64,000 nucleotides of DNA from Hyphomonas sp. (GTDB taxonomy: Bacteria; Pseudomonadota; Alphaproteobacteria; Caulobacterales; Hyphomonadaceae). The DNA is taken from contig CP051229.1 of the NCBI GenBank assembly GCA_017792365.1, forward strand, positions 1,798,001-1,862,000. The letters are read 5' to 3'. This document shows positions 26,822 through 35,863 of this stretch, piece after piece. The position numbers and the translations under genes are program-made. The notes beneath the pieces are model-generated. The model saw only the letters and a list, made by a program, of their open reading frames with translations, did no database searches and had not been told where the DNA came from. The stretch's first letter is position 1; each line of letters opens with the position of its first letter.

Positions 26822-28502
26822 GGCCGGCGAACTAAAGCACAGGTCCGGATCTCTTCGCACCCGCCTGCTGCTGGTCCTCGCCATAGCCCTGACGCCGATC
26901 CTCGCCCTTTCCGCCATACGCGCATATTTCGACGCGCGCTCGTCAATGGAACAGCGGCGGGACGAACTGGTCCTCATCGCCGATCGCGCCATCGACCGTG
27001 TCGAACAATACGTCTCCACCTCCGAAACCATCCTTGAAGTGTTCCAGGACGAAATCGCCGCCGGCCGCTGCCAGCGCGTCTACATGGTTCTGCAGGAACA
27101 CCTGGGACCACTGACGAATGTCGTGCGCGTTTCACCAGAAGGCATCGTGGATTGTTCCGCGGCAGGCGCGGTAGGCACGCCCATCGCCAATCCAGCCTGG
27201 ATCGAAAGCCTGCGCAGCGAGCGCAATTCCGTTCGAACCGACGCCTTCTACGGAGAAGCCAGCGGTGAATGGCTGTTTGCGATCTTCCGGCGCAACAACG
27301 ACGCGACGGGGCAGTTTGCAGGCGCTTCCGGCCTCGGCCTGTCGGTCTCAAGTCTCGTCGAACTATTCAACGCCGACCCCGACCTTCCTGAAGATGTCCA
27401 GCTCGCCCTCACGGACCTTGATGGCGAAGTCTTCGGTCAGGTCGAAATGCCGAAATTCGACCGCCGCTGGATCGAACGCGCCAACGCCAATCCGGGAGGC
27501 GCGCTGGTTGTCGTGCGCGAAGAAGACGGATCATCTCTGGATCTGGTCATCCAGCCCGTCGGCACCGAAGGCATATTCGCCCTGATCACCCGTCCTTCGC
27601 CGGGGCTGTTCGACGAACTGACGCTCAACCCCGTCGGGATGTTCGGGCTTCCGCTTCTCACCTTCTTCGGCGCCCTGATCGCCGTCTGGATGGCGGTCGA
27701 CGGGCTCGTCCTGCGCTGGCTGGCGAGGCTGCGACAGGTCGCGATTCACTTTGCATCCGGACAATACGATTATCGCCCGCGCCGCTCCTTCGACTCTGCG
27801 CCGGCAGAAATCAGCCGCTTCGCCTCGACGCTGACCCAGATGGCCAGCCGCATCGCCGAGCGCGACCGCTCGCTGCGCGAAGCCCTGCGCACTCGCGACG
27901 CCGCCGTCCGCGAGATCCATCACAGGGTCAAGAACAACCTTCAGATCGTCACCAGCTTCCTCAATCTCCAGAGCCGCCAGGTGAAGGAACCGGCCGCGCA
28001 GGAAGTGCTGGCCGCCGCCCGCCACCGCATCGACGCGCTGTCGATCGTCCACCAGACGCTCTACCAGCACGAGCGCCTCGATACGGTCCACCTCAAACCC
28101 TTCCTCGAGGGCCTGCTGCGCCACCTCAGCGAAGCGATGGGCATGTCGGAATCCGGGATCAGGTTCGACTGGGAGATCGAGAACGTCGAACGCGGCTCCG
28201 ACGACGCCATCCCCATCGCCCTGTTCGTCCTTGAAGCCGTGACCAACGCGGTGAAATACGCGTTCGAGAACAATGGCGGCGTCATCAAGGTCAGCCTGAA
28301 GCGCACCGAAGAGCACATCGTGCTGACGGTCCGCGACGACGGCGTCGGCATCGCCGAAGACAAGGCCGCTTCGCCACAGACCGGGCTGGGCTCGCGCCTC
28401 ATGAATGCGTTCGCAAAGCAGCTGCGCGCAAAACTTACGATTGAGTCAGAAAAAGGCGACGGCGTCGCCGTGAAGCTCGAACTTCCGATTGCAAGCGCCT
28501 GA
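26808..28502 (+). CDS. Sensor histidine kinase (HisKA_2 family), probable PhyR kinase
   Basis: Membrane histidine kinase of about 564 residues. One helix lies near the N-terminus (LLLVLAIALTPILALSAIRA), then a periplasmic sensor domain, then a second helix (FGLPLLTFFGALIAVWMAVD), a HAMP-like linker, and the kinase core. The phospho-acceptor His is in REIHHRVKNNLQIVTSFLNL, the HisKA_2/HWE-type motif, and the ATP-binding N box is FVLEAVTNAVKYAFENNGG. Kinases of this type next to phyR-nepR-ecfG phosphorylate PhyR. The start is GTG 26808, with GGAGGT just upstream, inside the end of ecfG. Confidence 0.92.
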   Translation: MDPAEAGELKHRSGSLRTRLLLVLAIALTPILALSAIRAYFDARSSMEQRRDELVLIADRAIDRVEQYVSTSETILEVFQDEIAAGRCQRVYMVLQEHLGPLTNVVRVSPEGIVDCSAAGAVGTPIANPAWIESLRSERNSVRTDAFYGEASGEWLFAIFRRNNDATGQFAGASGLGLSVSSLVELFNADPDLPEDVQLALTDLDGEVFGQVEMPKFDRRWIERANANPGGALVVVREEDGSSLDLVIQPVGTEGIFALITRPSPGLFDELTLNPVGMFGLPLLTFFGALIAVWMAVDGLVLRWLARLRQVAIHFASGQYDYRPRRSFDSAPAEISRFASTLTQMASRIAERDRSLREALRTRDAAVREIHHRVKNNLQIVTSFLNLQSRQVKEPAAQEVLAAARHRIDALSIVHQTLYQHERLDTVHLKPFLEGLLRHLSEAMGMSESGIRFDWEIENVERGSDDAIPIALFVLEAVTNAVKYAFENNGGVIKVSLKRTEEHIVLTVRDDGVGIAEDKAASPQTGLGSRLMNAFAKQLRAKLTIESEKGDGVAVKLELPIASA

Positions 28503-28505
28503 GGC

Positions 28506-28700
28506 TTACTGCCCGGCAACCATCGTAACGCTCGCCTCGTCAAGAATGGCAGAAGCTTCCAGTTCGGCCGCAACCTTGGCCGTCTGCTCGATGCGTTGAT
28601 CCAGATCAGTCGTCTCAGGTTCCAGCACGGTGCTGTCTTCCGCGCACGCGGCAAGCACAACCACACCAACCCAGAATGCACTCCACGGTCGCAATCGCAT
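28506..28700 (-). CDS. Small lipoprotein, predicted EcfG-dependent
   Basis: A 64-residue protein with a signal peptide and a lipobox (FWVGVVVLAAC), then a short acidic helix (TDLDQRIEQTAKVAAELEAS). No family is recognised. It converges on the histidine-kinase gene with a 3-base gap. A perfect EcfG-type promoter (28729-28753) lies 29-53 bases before its start, inside the 3' end of the metallophosphoesterase gene. This makes it a stress-induced envelope lipoprotein by inference. Confidence 0.72.
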   Translation of the reverse strand: MRLRPWSAFWVGVVVLAACAEDSTVLEPETTDLDQRIEQTAKVAAELEASAILDEASVTMVAGQ

Positions 28701-28719
28701 GACAGCTTCCCTTCACCTG

Positions 28720-29529
28720 TCAGGAAGGAACGGTGTCGCTTTCGGTTGGTTCCAGCTGCGATCGGGTCCAGCCGCCCATCGGCGTTGCACGCATCCCATC
28801 TTTCTCGCAGGCCATGCTCCACGCGCTGATCTTGTCATCGCCAACGTCGATCACATTGAAACTCGGCGGCGCCGCCCGCAGCCGCTGTGAAAGCGTCCCG
28901 CACGTCAGGTTGAGATATCCGCCCGCCTCCCCGCGCCACACTTCGGCGGAAGGCGTGTGAACGTGCCCGGTCAGCAGCAATTGCGCGCCGCTGTTTTCCA
29001 TCAGGGCGCTGGCCCGCTGCCCCCTGCGCGTCGAAATCCGCAGCGGCGCATCGGCGGGCGAGCGAAACGGATGATGACAGGCGATCACCCCCAGAAGTCC
29101 CTGCGCCTCGTCCAAATGCTTCAGCGCATCCGTAAGGTCATCGAGATCGACCGACCCTTCGGCCCAGTTCCGGCGCGCCTGCCATCCCCGCGACGTATTG
29201 ATCGCGGTAATGCGCGCGCGCTCCAGGTCGATCGACATCCGCCGCTCTTCGAAATAGCGCCAGAACCGGCGAAACGGCGCCAGCGCGCGCGCCGACATGT
29301 CGAGCAACGGCGTATCGTGATTGCCCGGCGTCACCAGCACCGGCACGGTAAACTGCTCCAGCCACGTGGCGGCGGCGTTGAATTCGGAGCGTTTGCCGCG
29401 CTGACTGAGATCGCCGCACACCACGATGCCGTCGACGTCGGAGCCGGAAATCCACTCCGCCGACATCTCCAGCGCTCTTGAGTCTTCCACGCCGAAGTGC
29501 AGATCAGCCATCTGCACCAGACGCGTCAT
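28720..29529 (-). CDS. Metallophosphoesterase (calcineurin-like)
   Basis: Soluble 269-residue phosphoesterase with the full set of metal-binding motifs in order: QMADLHFG, VVCGDLSQRG, VTPGNHD, IACHHPF and LTGHVHTP. These bind a two-metal centre for hydrolysis of phospho-mono- or diesters. The substrate is unknown; the CpdA-like layout would allow cyclic-nucleotide phosphodiesterase activity. Its start overlaps the end of the diacylglycerol-kinase-like gene by ATGA, so the two are co-translated. Confidence 0.92.
   Translation of the reverse strand: MTRLVQMADLHFGVEDSRALEMSAEWISGSDVDGIVVCGDLSQRGKRSEFNAAATWLEQFTVPVLVTPGNHDTPLLDMSARALAPFRRFWRYFEERRMSIDLERARITAINTSRGWQARRNWAEGSVDLDDLTDALKHLDEAQGLLGVIACHHPFRSPADAPLRISTRRGQRASALMENSGAQLLLTGHVHTPSAEVWRGEAGGYLNLTCGTLSQRLRAAPPSFNVIDVGDDKISAWSMACEKDGMRATPMGGWTRSQLEPTESDTVPS
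28729..28753 (-). promoter_or_regulatory. EcfG-type promoter inside the metallophosphoesterase gene
   Basis: On the minus strand GGAAC (28753-28749), a 16-base spacer and CGTT (28732-28729) match the consensus exactly. It lies within the last codons of the upstream gene and is well placed for the small lipoprotein gene at 28700. Confidence 0.68.
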
Positions 29530-30386
29530 GGCGCCGCCAGAACATGCGCTGCAACCGGCATGAAATCGATCAGGGACCCCGACCTCAACTTCAACGGCTC
29601 CCCATCCAGCGTCGTCTCGATTTCATCCTCCTTGGCATGGAAGATCCGCAACGCTTCCCATTGATGATATTCCACGCCGCGCGCCAGTCGCCAGTCGCCC
29701 AGCGCGATCTCCATCCCCACGCCAGCCAGCTCAGCCAGATTGTCAGGATCGATCCAGCCAACGTCCAGACGGGCGTCGCCCGGCTCCGGCACGAAAGCCG
29801 CCAATGCTGTCGCCACGCCTTCCATGCCGATATCCTCGCCACGCAATTCATGGAAGGCAAGGCTCGTAAGGTCGAACGCGCCGACCTCAGCAGCCTGCTC
29901 CACAGCCGTAATCGGCCTGCCGTCGCGAATGGCTTCGCGCGCCCGCGACAGCCCGACAAGCTCGCCAAACATCGCGCCGACATAAAAGCGGCGCTCCCGG
30001 TTTACGCATCCCGCGCCGATGGGTTCGATCTTGCCCGCATCGACCGCGCCGCGCAGGCATTCGCGCCAGTCGATCGCCGTCCCCTCCGGCACCCCATGCA
30101 CGCGCCGGTGCAACAGATTCATCGTGCCGCCCGGCAACGGAAGAATGGGCGGACCCTTCGGCCCAACCGTTTCCAGCGAACAGGCAATCGTCCCGTCACC
30201 GCCCCACACGGCGAGGATGTCAAATCCGTCCTTCACCGCAGCTGCAACCTGCTCCCGCAGGTTCTCGGGCTCGACTTTCACGATCTCGCATTTCGCCCCG
30301 ACCTCCTCGGCCAGGGCCATCAGGTCCGCATCGGGATCGTCCGGAACGCTGCCGGCGTGCGGATTGATCAAAACCTTCAGTTTCAT
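29526..30386 (-). CDS. Diacylglycerol kinase family lipid kinase
   Basis: A 286-residue protein of the DAGK/YegS catalytic family. The nucleotide-binding signature is in DILAVWGGDGTIACSLE, followed by ILPLPGGTMNLLHRRVHGVP, which matches the GGxxN-type motif of lipid and sphingosine kinases. The family phosphorylates membrane lipids; the exact acceptor is unknown. It is co-translated with a metallophosphoesterase (4-base overlap), suggesting a paired kinase/phosphatase function in lipid or phosphate metabolism. Confidence 0.9.
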   Translation of the reverse strand: MKLKVLINPHAGSVPDDPDADLMALAEEVGAKCEIVKVEPENLREQVAAAVKDGFDILAVWGGDGTIACSLETVGPKGPPILPLPGGTMNLLHRRVHGVPEGTAIDWRECLRGAVDAGKIEPIGAGCVNRERRFYVGAMFGELVGLSRAREAIRDGRPITAVEQAAEVGAFDLTSLAFHELRGEDIGMEGVATALAAFVPEPGDARLDVGWIDPDNLAELAGVGMEIALGDWRLARGVEYHQWEALRIFHAKEDEIETTLDGEPLKLRSGSLIDFMPVAAHVLAAP

Positions 30387-30427
30387 GTCACAGTCGCCAG
30401 ACCATCACGTCACAATACTGGAATGAA

Positions 30428-30460
30428 AACGACCCGCCAGCGCGCAGCCGACGGGCCGTT
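30428..30460 (-). terminator. Terminator after the entericidin-like gene
   Basis: On the minus strand AACGGCCCG and CGGGTCGTT (30460-30452 and 30436-30428) pair with one G-T wobble and run into TTTTC. It lies 50 bases downstream of the entericidin-like gene. Confidence 0.65.
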
Positions 30461-30509
30461 TCAAGCTCTACGAACGCATGCGCATCACGCATGGAATTCG
30501 ACGAGAAAC

Positions 30510-30647
30510 CTACCGAGCCTCGTTCGCCGTTTCCTCGATTTCCTCACCCACTTCCTGGGTGTCCTGGCCGACGCCCTCAACGGTGTTGCAAGCTGCAGCG
30601 ATCAGCGCCACGGCGCCAGCAACGAAAGACTTCACAACAAGGTTCAT
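30510..30647 (-). CDS. Entericidin A/B family lipoprotein
   Basis: A 45-residue lipoprotein: signal MNLVVKSFVAGAVALIAAAC with the lipobox cysteine, followed by the entericidin signature NTVEGVGQDTQEVGEEIEET. Entericidins are tiny envelope lipoproteins, often under stress sigma factors. AAGGAG lies 6 bases before the ATG. The perfect EcfG-type promoter at 30680-30704 gives a leader of about 25 bases, so control by the PhyR-EcfG switch is predicted. Confidence 0.9.
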   Translation of the reverse strand: MNLVVKSFVAGAVALIAAACNTVEGVGQDTQEVGEEIEETANEAR

Positions 30648-30679
30648 ATCGAACTCCTTCTGACTTAGGTCAGTCGAGT

Positions 30680-30704
30680 AACGCAGTCGCATTCTCGCGG
30701 TTCC
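30680..30704 (-). promoter_or_regulatory. EcfG-type promoter of the entericidin-like gene
   Basis: On the minus strand GGAAC (30704-30700), 16 bases and CGTT (30683-30680) match the consensus exactly. It is back to back with the promoter at 30727-30752. Confidence 0.78.
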
Positions 30705-30726
30705 CGATGGCGGAAAAACTTCGCAC

Positions 30727-30752
30727 GGAACCGAGCGCCAAGATCCATCGTT
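30727..30752 (+). promoter_or_regulatory. EcfG-type promoter of the DUF1328 gene
   Basis: GGAAC (30727-30731), a 17-base spacer and CGTT (30749-30752) fit the allowed 16-17 spacing. It lies 44 bases before the DUF1328 membrane-protein gene. Confidence 0.75.
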
Positions 30753-30795
30753 GATTTGTCACTGAACGCAAAGAGATCAGTCAAAGGAGAAGATC

Positions 30796-30966
30796 ATGCT
30801 CGGTTGGGCGCTTGCATTTTTCGTTCTGGCGATCATCGCCGGTCTGTTCGGTTTCGGCGGAATCGCCGGCGCCAGCGCAGGCATCGCACAAATCCTGTTC
30901 TTCGTATTCCTGGCGCTTCTGGTGCTGTCCTTCGTGGTCCGCGCCCTGAGAGGCCGGGCGCCGTAA
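30796..30966 (+). CDS. DUF1328 (UPF0391, YtjA-like) small membrane protein
   Basis: A 56-residue inner-membrane protein with two helices ([20 protein letters not shown] and [20 protein letters not shown]). It has the family-typical [14 protein letters not shown] turn. AAAGGAGA precedes the ATG. Its function is unknown, but members are commonly stress-induced, and the EcfG-type promoter at 30727-30752 agrees. A strong terminator follows. It faces away from the entericidin-like gene. Confidence 0.9.
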   Translation: MLGWALAFFVLAIIAGLFGFGGIAGASAGIAQILFFVFLALLVLSFVVRALRGRAP

Positions 30967-31010
30967 GGCGAGGTTCAAGCCAGCAACGCGGCTGGCGAAC
31001 GGGAACGATC

Positions 31011-31048
31011 AAACCGCCTCTGGATAACCCGGAGGCGGTTTTGCTTTT
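31011..31048 (+). terminator. Rho-independent terminator after the DUF1328 gene
   Basis: AAACCGCCTC (31011-31020) pairs perfectly with GAGGCGGTTT (31032-31041), an 11-base loop between them, followed by TGCTTTT. Confidence 0.85.
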
Positions 31049-31118
31049 CAGAATCAACCCACTGATCCGCCCTTGCGCCCCCGGCGACAGGCGGTTACAA
31101 CCCGCCCCTTCACGCAGC

Positions 31119-31195
31119 GCGCCCGTAGCTCAGCTGGATAGAGCACCAGACTACGAATCTGGGGGTCAGAGGTTCGAATCCTTTCGGGCGCGCCA
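31119..31195 (+). tRNA. tRNA-Arg (anticodon ACG)
   Basis: A complete cloverleaf of 77 bases. The acceptor GCGCCCG pairs with CGGGCGC, discriminator G, and encoded CCA at 31193-31195. The D arm is GCTCAGCTGGATAGAGC. The anticodon stem is CCAGA/TCTGG with loop CTACGAA (anticodon ACG, read as inosine-CG). The T arm holds GGTTCGAATCC. ACG identifies arginine. Confidence 0.97.
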
Positions 31196-31296
31196 GTGAA
31201 CTTCCCCAAACTCAGGCGCTTCTGGCGACGAACGGTCAGCGGCGGAACTGGCGACTGCCACCTTCCCGCGCCGCCCTCGAATTACCGACCAGCCCT

Positions 31297-32295
31297 TCAG
31301 CCCTGCCGCCCCGCCTCATGGACACCGCGCGCCACTGAGCGTGCGAGGCACCCGGCCGCGAGTTCGCCCAGCCGCGCGACAAGCAGCGCACGCGGCCCCT
31401 CGCCCTGCACCTTCCCCGTCGAAAGAGCAAACACCGCATCCCCATCGAACGGCGCAAACACCGGCCGGATCGCGCGTGACAGGCCCGACAGCGCCATCTT
31501 CGCCACACGCTGCGCCTCGCCAACGCTGAGCGCGACATCCGTCGCCACGCAGGCGATGGTCGTGTTGGCCCGCCCGCTCATCTCGGCGGGGTTCAGCTTC
31601 GCACGGCCCCAGTCATCGGCGTCCAGCGCAAAATCCTCAGGCGGACGCGCGCCGCCAAACTCACCGCCCTGCTCGAACGGCCAGGCCCAGAAGGCGTCCG
31701 TCCCCGGCATCCGCGTCGAACCGAAGCAATTCACCGCCGCAAGCGCGCCAACGCTCATACCGTCCGCCGTCACGATGCTGGCCGAGCCGAGACCGCCGCG
31801 CTCTGCGCCAGCCATCGCGCCATAACCGGCGCCAGCCGCGCCCAGCGCGAAGCTGCCCTCGCATGCCTTGAGCGCGGCCCCGCCCAGCTCGCGATACGGC
31901 GGCGCCTCGCCCCACGACTTGTCGCCGCCATTCGCCAGATCATAGAGGATCGCAGCAGGCACCACAGGCGAGACCGGCACGCCGTCGGCCTTGCGCATCG
32001 CAAATCCCCGCCCCCGCGCGCCCAGCCGCGCCGCAACGCCGTCCGCCGCCGCCAGCCCGTAAACCGATCCGCCCGACAACACGATGGCGTCGACGCTTTC
32101 AACCAGCGTATCCGCCGCCAGCGCATCGCTCTCGCGCGTGCCCGGCCCGCCGCCCGCAACCGCAAGCGCGGCGATAGCCGGTTCCTCCGGGAAGATCACC
32201 GTCACGCCGGTCCGCACGCGCTCATCATGGGCCGAGCCGACTCGAATCCCGGCGACGTCGGTGATGAGATTCTGTGCGCCCGGTGCAGCTGGCAT
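31297..32295 (-). CDS. P1 family peptidase (DmpA/NylC-like, self-processing)
   Basis: N-terminal-nucleophile hydrolase of the DmpA/NylC family; members include L-aminopeptidases, D-esterases and amide-oligomer hydrolases. The N-terminal motif NLITDVAGIRVGSAHDERVR and the glycine-rich core VLSGGSVYGLAAADGVAARL are typical. Self-cleavage is expected at the Asn-Thr bond in SGRANTTIACVATDVALS, making the Thr the catalytic nucleophile. The start at ATG 32295 fits the family; an upstream in-frame ATG at 32355 would add 20 residues. It is divergent from the gamma-glutamyltransferase gene, hinting at a shared role in peptide breakdown. Confidence 0.9.
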   Translation of the reverse strand: MPAAPGAQNLITDVAGIRVGSAHDERVRTGVTVIFPEEPAIAALAVAGGGPGTRESDALAADTLVESVDAIVLSGGSVYGLAAADGVAARLGARGRGFAMRKADGVPVSPVVPAAILYDLANGGDKSWGEAPPYRELGGAALKACEGSFALGAAGAGYGAMAGAERGGLGSASIVTADGMSVGALAAVNCFGSTRMPGTDAFWAWPFEQGGEFGGARPPEDFALDADDWGRAKLNPAEMSGRANTTIACVATDVALSVGEAQRVAKMALSGLSRAIRPVFAPFDGDAVFALSTGKVQGEGPRALLVARLGELAAGCLARSVARGVHEAGRQG

Positions 32296-32408
32296 GCGGA
32301 AATCCTGTTCTCGGACAACGTGATGGCTAACGGGATTGTCTTCCCATGTCGGCATATCATGTTAACAGACCGATCGCCCAGCACCGGGCGGGCCTCTGGG
32401 GAGACGTC

Positions 32409-34168
32409 ATGCGCATTCGCACTCAAGCCGCCGTTGCGGCGCTCACGTTCGGCTTCGCCTCGTGCGCAGCGCCGGATGATGCGACGACCGCTGCGTCAGG
32501 CGCAGGCGACGGCGGCTGGCGCCTCGAAGGCCAGGCCATGGCCGCGACCGCCGACATCCGCGCAACAGAAGCTGCGCTGGAAGCCATGCGCGCAGGCGGC
32601 ACGGCCGTCGACGCGGCAATCGCCGCCCACGCCGTGCTCGGACTGGTCGAACCCCAAAGCTCAGGCCTTGGCGGCGGCGGCTACATGATCGTCTACGACC
32701 GGGCCCGCGATACGACCACGGTCTATGACGGGCGCGAAACCGCCCCCTTCGACGCCGACGAGAATTACTTCGAATGGGAAGGCGAGATCCTCGGCTTCGG
32801 CCCCGCAATCTATTCCGGCCGGTCGATCGGCACGCCCGGCCTGATCTCGCTCTACAAGACGGCCCACGACGCCCTCGGCAAACGCACCTGGTCGGAAAAC
32901 TTCTCCGCCGCGATCGAACTTGCCGACGAAGGTTTCATCGTTTCGCCCCGCCTCGCCAACAGCCTCAACTACAGGTTCCTGCGCGAAGGACCGCTGGCCA
33001 TGGGCCCGGTCACGGACCCTACTTCTATCCCAACGGCGAACCGCTTGCAGAAGGCGACCTGCGCACCAACGCGGCCTACGCCGACACCCTGCGCGCCGTG
33101 GCGACGCGCGGCCCCGCCGCCTTCTATTCCGGCCAGATCGCCCAGGACATTGTCGAGACCGTGCAGTCCGGCGACGTGCCCGGTGCCATGACGCTCGAGG
33201 ATCTCTCCACATATAAGGCGCGCACCGTCGAGCCGATCTGCGGCCCATTCCGCAGCTACACCATCTGCGCGCCGCCGCCGTCGTCATCGGGCGGCGTCGC
33301 CATGAACCTGATCATGGGCCTCTACGAACGCATCTCGGCGGCATCGCCTGAAAGCGACGAAGCCGCCAACCTCCGCGATTACGTACTGGCGCAACAACTC
33401 GGCTACGCCGACCGCGACCATTACATCGCCGACCCTGACGCGGTGCCCGTACCCGTCAGCGAGCTGATCGATCCTCGCTATCTCGATGCGCGCGCCGCAG
33501 AAGGCTTCGCGCCCGGCGACAACCCGCAACCCGGAGATCCCGGCCAGATCGTCAATGGCGAACCGGTCGTCGACATGTGGGGCCGCGAAGCCAACGACGC
33601 CCGGCCCGGCACAACCCACCTCTCCTTCGTCGACACCTATGGCAACGCCGTTTCGTTCACCGCGACGGTCGAAGGCCCGTTCGGCTCCGGCCGCATGACC
33701 AACGGCTTCCTGCTCAACAACGAACTCACCGACTTCTCGCGAAACCCGCAGCTCAACGGCAAGCTCGTCGCTAACGCGCCAGGTCCGGGCAAACGCCCGC
33801 GCTCTTCGATGTCGCCGACGCTGGTGTTCGACGAGAACGGCGATCTGTTCATGGCCACAGGCTCACCAGGCGGCAATTCCATCGTCGGCTATGTCAGCAA
33901 GACGCTCGTCGGCGTCCTCGACTGGGGCCTCAGCGCGCAGGAAGCGGCCGACCTGCCCAACGTCATCGCACGCGGCCAGCTCGTCCGCGTGGAAGCCGTC
34001 GACGCCAAGGGCGAAGAGTGGGCCGGTATGCTTGAGGAGGCAGGCTTCGACGTGCGCGAAGTCGAAGGCGAAAACTCAGGCATCCACATTGTGATCGCCC
34101 GCGACGACCACTTCGAAGGCGCAGCCGACAAGCGTCGTGAGGGCGTGGCGAAAACGCTGGAAGACTAG
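32409..34168 (+). CDS. ggt: Gamma-glutamyltransferase, frameshifted once
   Basis: Exported Ntn-hydrolase that removes gamma-glutamyl groups from glutathione and related peptides. The lipoprotein-like signal is MRIRTQAAVAALTFGFASC; GGGGAG precedes ATG 32409. The large-subunit region has EPQSSGLGGGGYMIVYD and FYSGQIAQDI. The autoprocessing and catalytic Thr is in ARPGTTHLSFVDTYGNAVSF, with SMSPTLVF and GSPGGNSI in the small subunit. At about 33015 the frame changes: the sequence runs MGPVTD in one frame and resumes GPYFYPNGEPLAEGD in another. One lost base explains it, probably a sequence error. About 586 residues after correction; the end overlaps the convergent kinase gene by 4 bases. Confidence 0.9.
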
Positions 34169-35691
34169 CTCGAACTCGCACACGGCGCGCGGAACAGGAA
34201 CACCGTTCCGCCCTCGCCGGTGTGCGCCAGCTCCAGCTCGCCGCCCATCCCCCGCGCCAGCTCGCGCGAGATGGCGAGCCCCAGTCCCGTCCCGTCGCGC
34301 GCGCCCGAGCCGGCGAACGGCTGGAACAGTTTCGCCAGGATCCGGTCCGGAATGCCCGGCCCGTCATCGGCGATCTCCAGCAGGATCGCATCGTCCTCGC
34401 GCGCGCAGCTGATGCGAACCAGTCCCGCGCGACCGCCCACGCCATGCTCACAGATCGCGCGCGCCGCATTACGGCAGAGGTTGGTGATGATGCGATGGAA
34501 GTGATCGGGATCGACACGCGCCCTCAGCGCATCCGCAGCCACCAGCTCGATCCGCACATTCGGCCAGCTCGCCAGCACCTCCTCCACCGCGTCGTTCAAC
34601 AACGGCTTGATCGCCACATCCTGGCATTGCGCGCCCGGCGGCGCCGCCTTGCCATAGCTCAGCGTTGATTCAGCCAGACCCACCGCACGCTGGATCGCAC
34701 GCTCCAGTCGCGGCGCCGCCGACCGCACGCGCGGGTCCTCGGATTCAGAGAGCCCCTCGGAGACGATCTGCGCTGTCGTAAGCGAGTTGCGCAAGTCGTG
34801 GTTGATCTTCGCAACCACCTCGCCAAGGTCCGCCAGCCGCTTGCGTTGCCGGAACGCGGCCGAAACCTCGCCCTGCATGTCCCGCAGCGCCTTGTGCGCC
34901 TTGCGCATCTCATAGCTGCCGCTCGCCTGGTGGTTGGTCTCCGGTCCCTCCGGCGACTGGCCATACCGCGTGATCGCGTCGGTCAGATCGTGCATCGGCC
35001 GTACGAACAGCCCGTACAGCGCAAAATACAGCGGCACGCCCACCACCACCGACAGGATCACCCAGATCAGCAAGAGGTTGCGCGAATACGCCAGCAGGTC
35101 CGCCTTCAGCGGCGCCTCCGGAACGAGCACTTCCATGTCCTCGTTCGCGGTGGTGGCGTCCGGCATCCGGATCTGCAGGAACCGCCCCTCCGGCGCGGTG
35201 AGGATCGAAAAGGCGCCGGCGATCGAACTCATCGCGGGCAGTTCCTCAAGATCGATCGGAATGACGGGGCCGGTGATGGCGATCGATGGCGCAAGGACCA
35301 GCTCCCGGCGGTCCTCGGCCACGATGACGACGGCAATGACCTGCGCCCGGTCCAGCAGCTCGAGCGACAGCTCGTCGCTAACCCGGCCATCCGGCGCAGC
35401 TTCAACAGCAAGGGCGGCGATCTGGGCGGCCTGGGCCCGTTCTGTCAGCCACGTGTCCCGGAAACCTGCCGCCAGCAACGGATAAAACAGCATCAGGGCC
35501 AGCAGGATCAGGCCGACCGTGATTAACAACAGCCGCCCACGCAGATCCGAAAGGAAGGATCTGCGCGCCTCTGCAGGGGCTTCGTCCCCGCCGCTAACTG
35601 TCCGGCCCACGGTCGTAACGCCCCACGCGTCCGATTTCTGGCCGGTTCCTCTACCCTGCATGCGTCTCTTCTGGTCGGACGTTCCTGCCAT
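34165..35691 (-). CDS. Sensor histidine kinase
   Basis: Membrane two-component kinase of about 508 residues. Two helices (GRLLLITVGLILLALMLFYP and LLLIWVILSVVVGVPLYFAL) flank a periplasmic sensor domain of about 140 residues, followed by a HAMP-like linker. The H box is VVAKINHDLRNSLTTAQIV, the N box is HRIITNLCRNAARAICE, and the G boxes are IADDGPGIPD and GTGLGLAISRELARGMGG. No partner response regulator lies adjacent, so its target is unknown. The start is uncertain: ATG 35691, 35736 and 35661 are all in frame and none has ideal spacing from a ribosome site. Confidence 0.87.
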   Translation of the reverse strand: MAGTSDQKRRMQGRGTGQKSDAWGVTTVGRTVSGGDEAPAEARRSFLSDLRGRLLLITVGLILLALMLFYPLLAAGFRDTWLTERAQAAQIAALAVEAAPDGRVSDELSLELLDRAQVIAVVIVAEDRRELVLAPSIAITGPVIPIDLEELPAMSSIAGAFSILTAPEGRFLQIRMPDATTANEDMEVLVPEAPLKADLLAYSRNLLLIWVILSVVVGVPLYFALYGLFVRPMHDLTDAITRYGQSPEGPETNHQASGSYEMRKAHKALRDMQGEVSAAFRQRKRLADLGEVVAKINHDLRNSLTTAQIVSEGLSESEDPRVRSAAPRLERAIQRAVGLAESTLSYGKAAPPGAQCQDVAIKPLLNDAVEEVLASWPNVRIELVAADALRARVDPDHFHRIITNLCRNAARAICEHGVGGRAGLVRISCAREDDAILLEIADDGPGIPDRILAKLFQPFAGSGARDGTGLGLAISRELARGMGGELELAHTGEGGTVFLFRAPCASSS

Positions 35692-35863
35692 AAACCCCTT
35701 AAGGTTCCTCAATCCGTCGCGCCATCTCCTTGCCAAGCGGCAAAAGTACGCAAAAAACTGGAATGAGCCTCATTACCGGTCGCCGAATGCCGCCCAACGC
35801 CTTGACGGGGCCCGTCGCAGGAGGTAGGTCCGCCGGCTTCCATGAGAGATTGAGGCGATAGCC

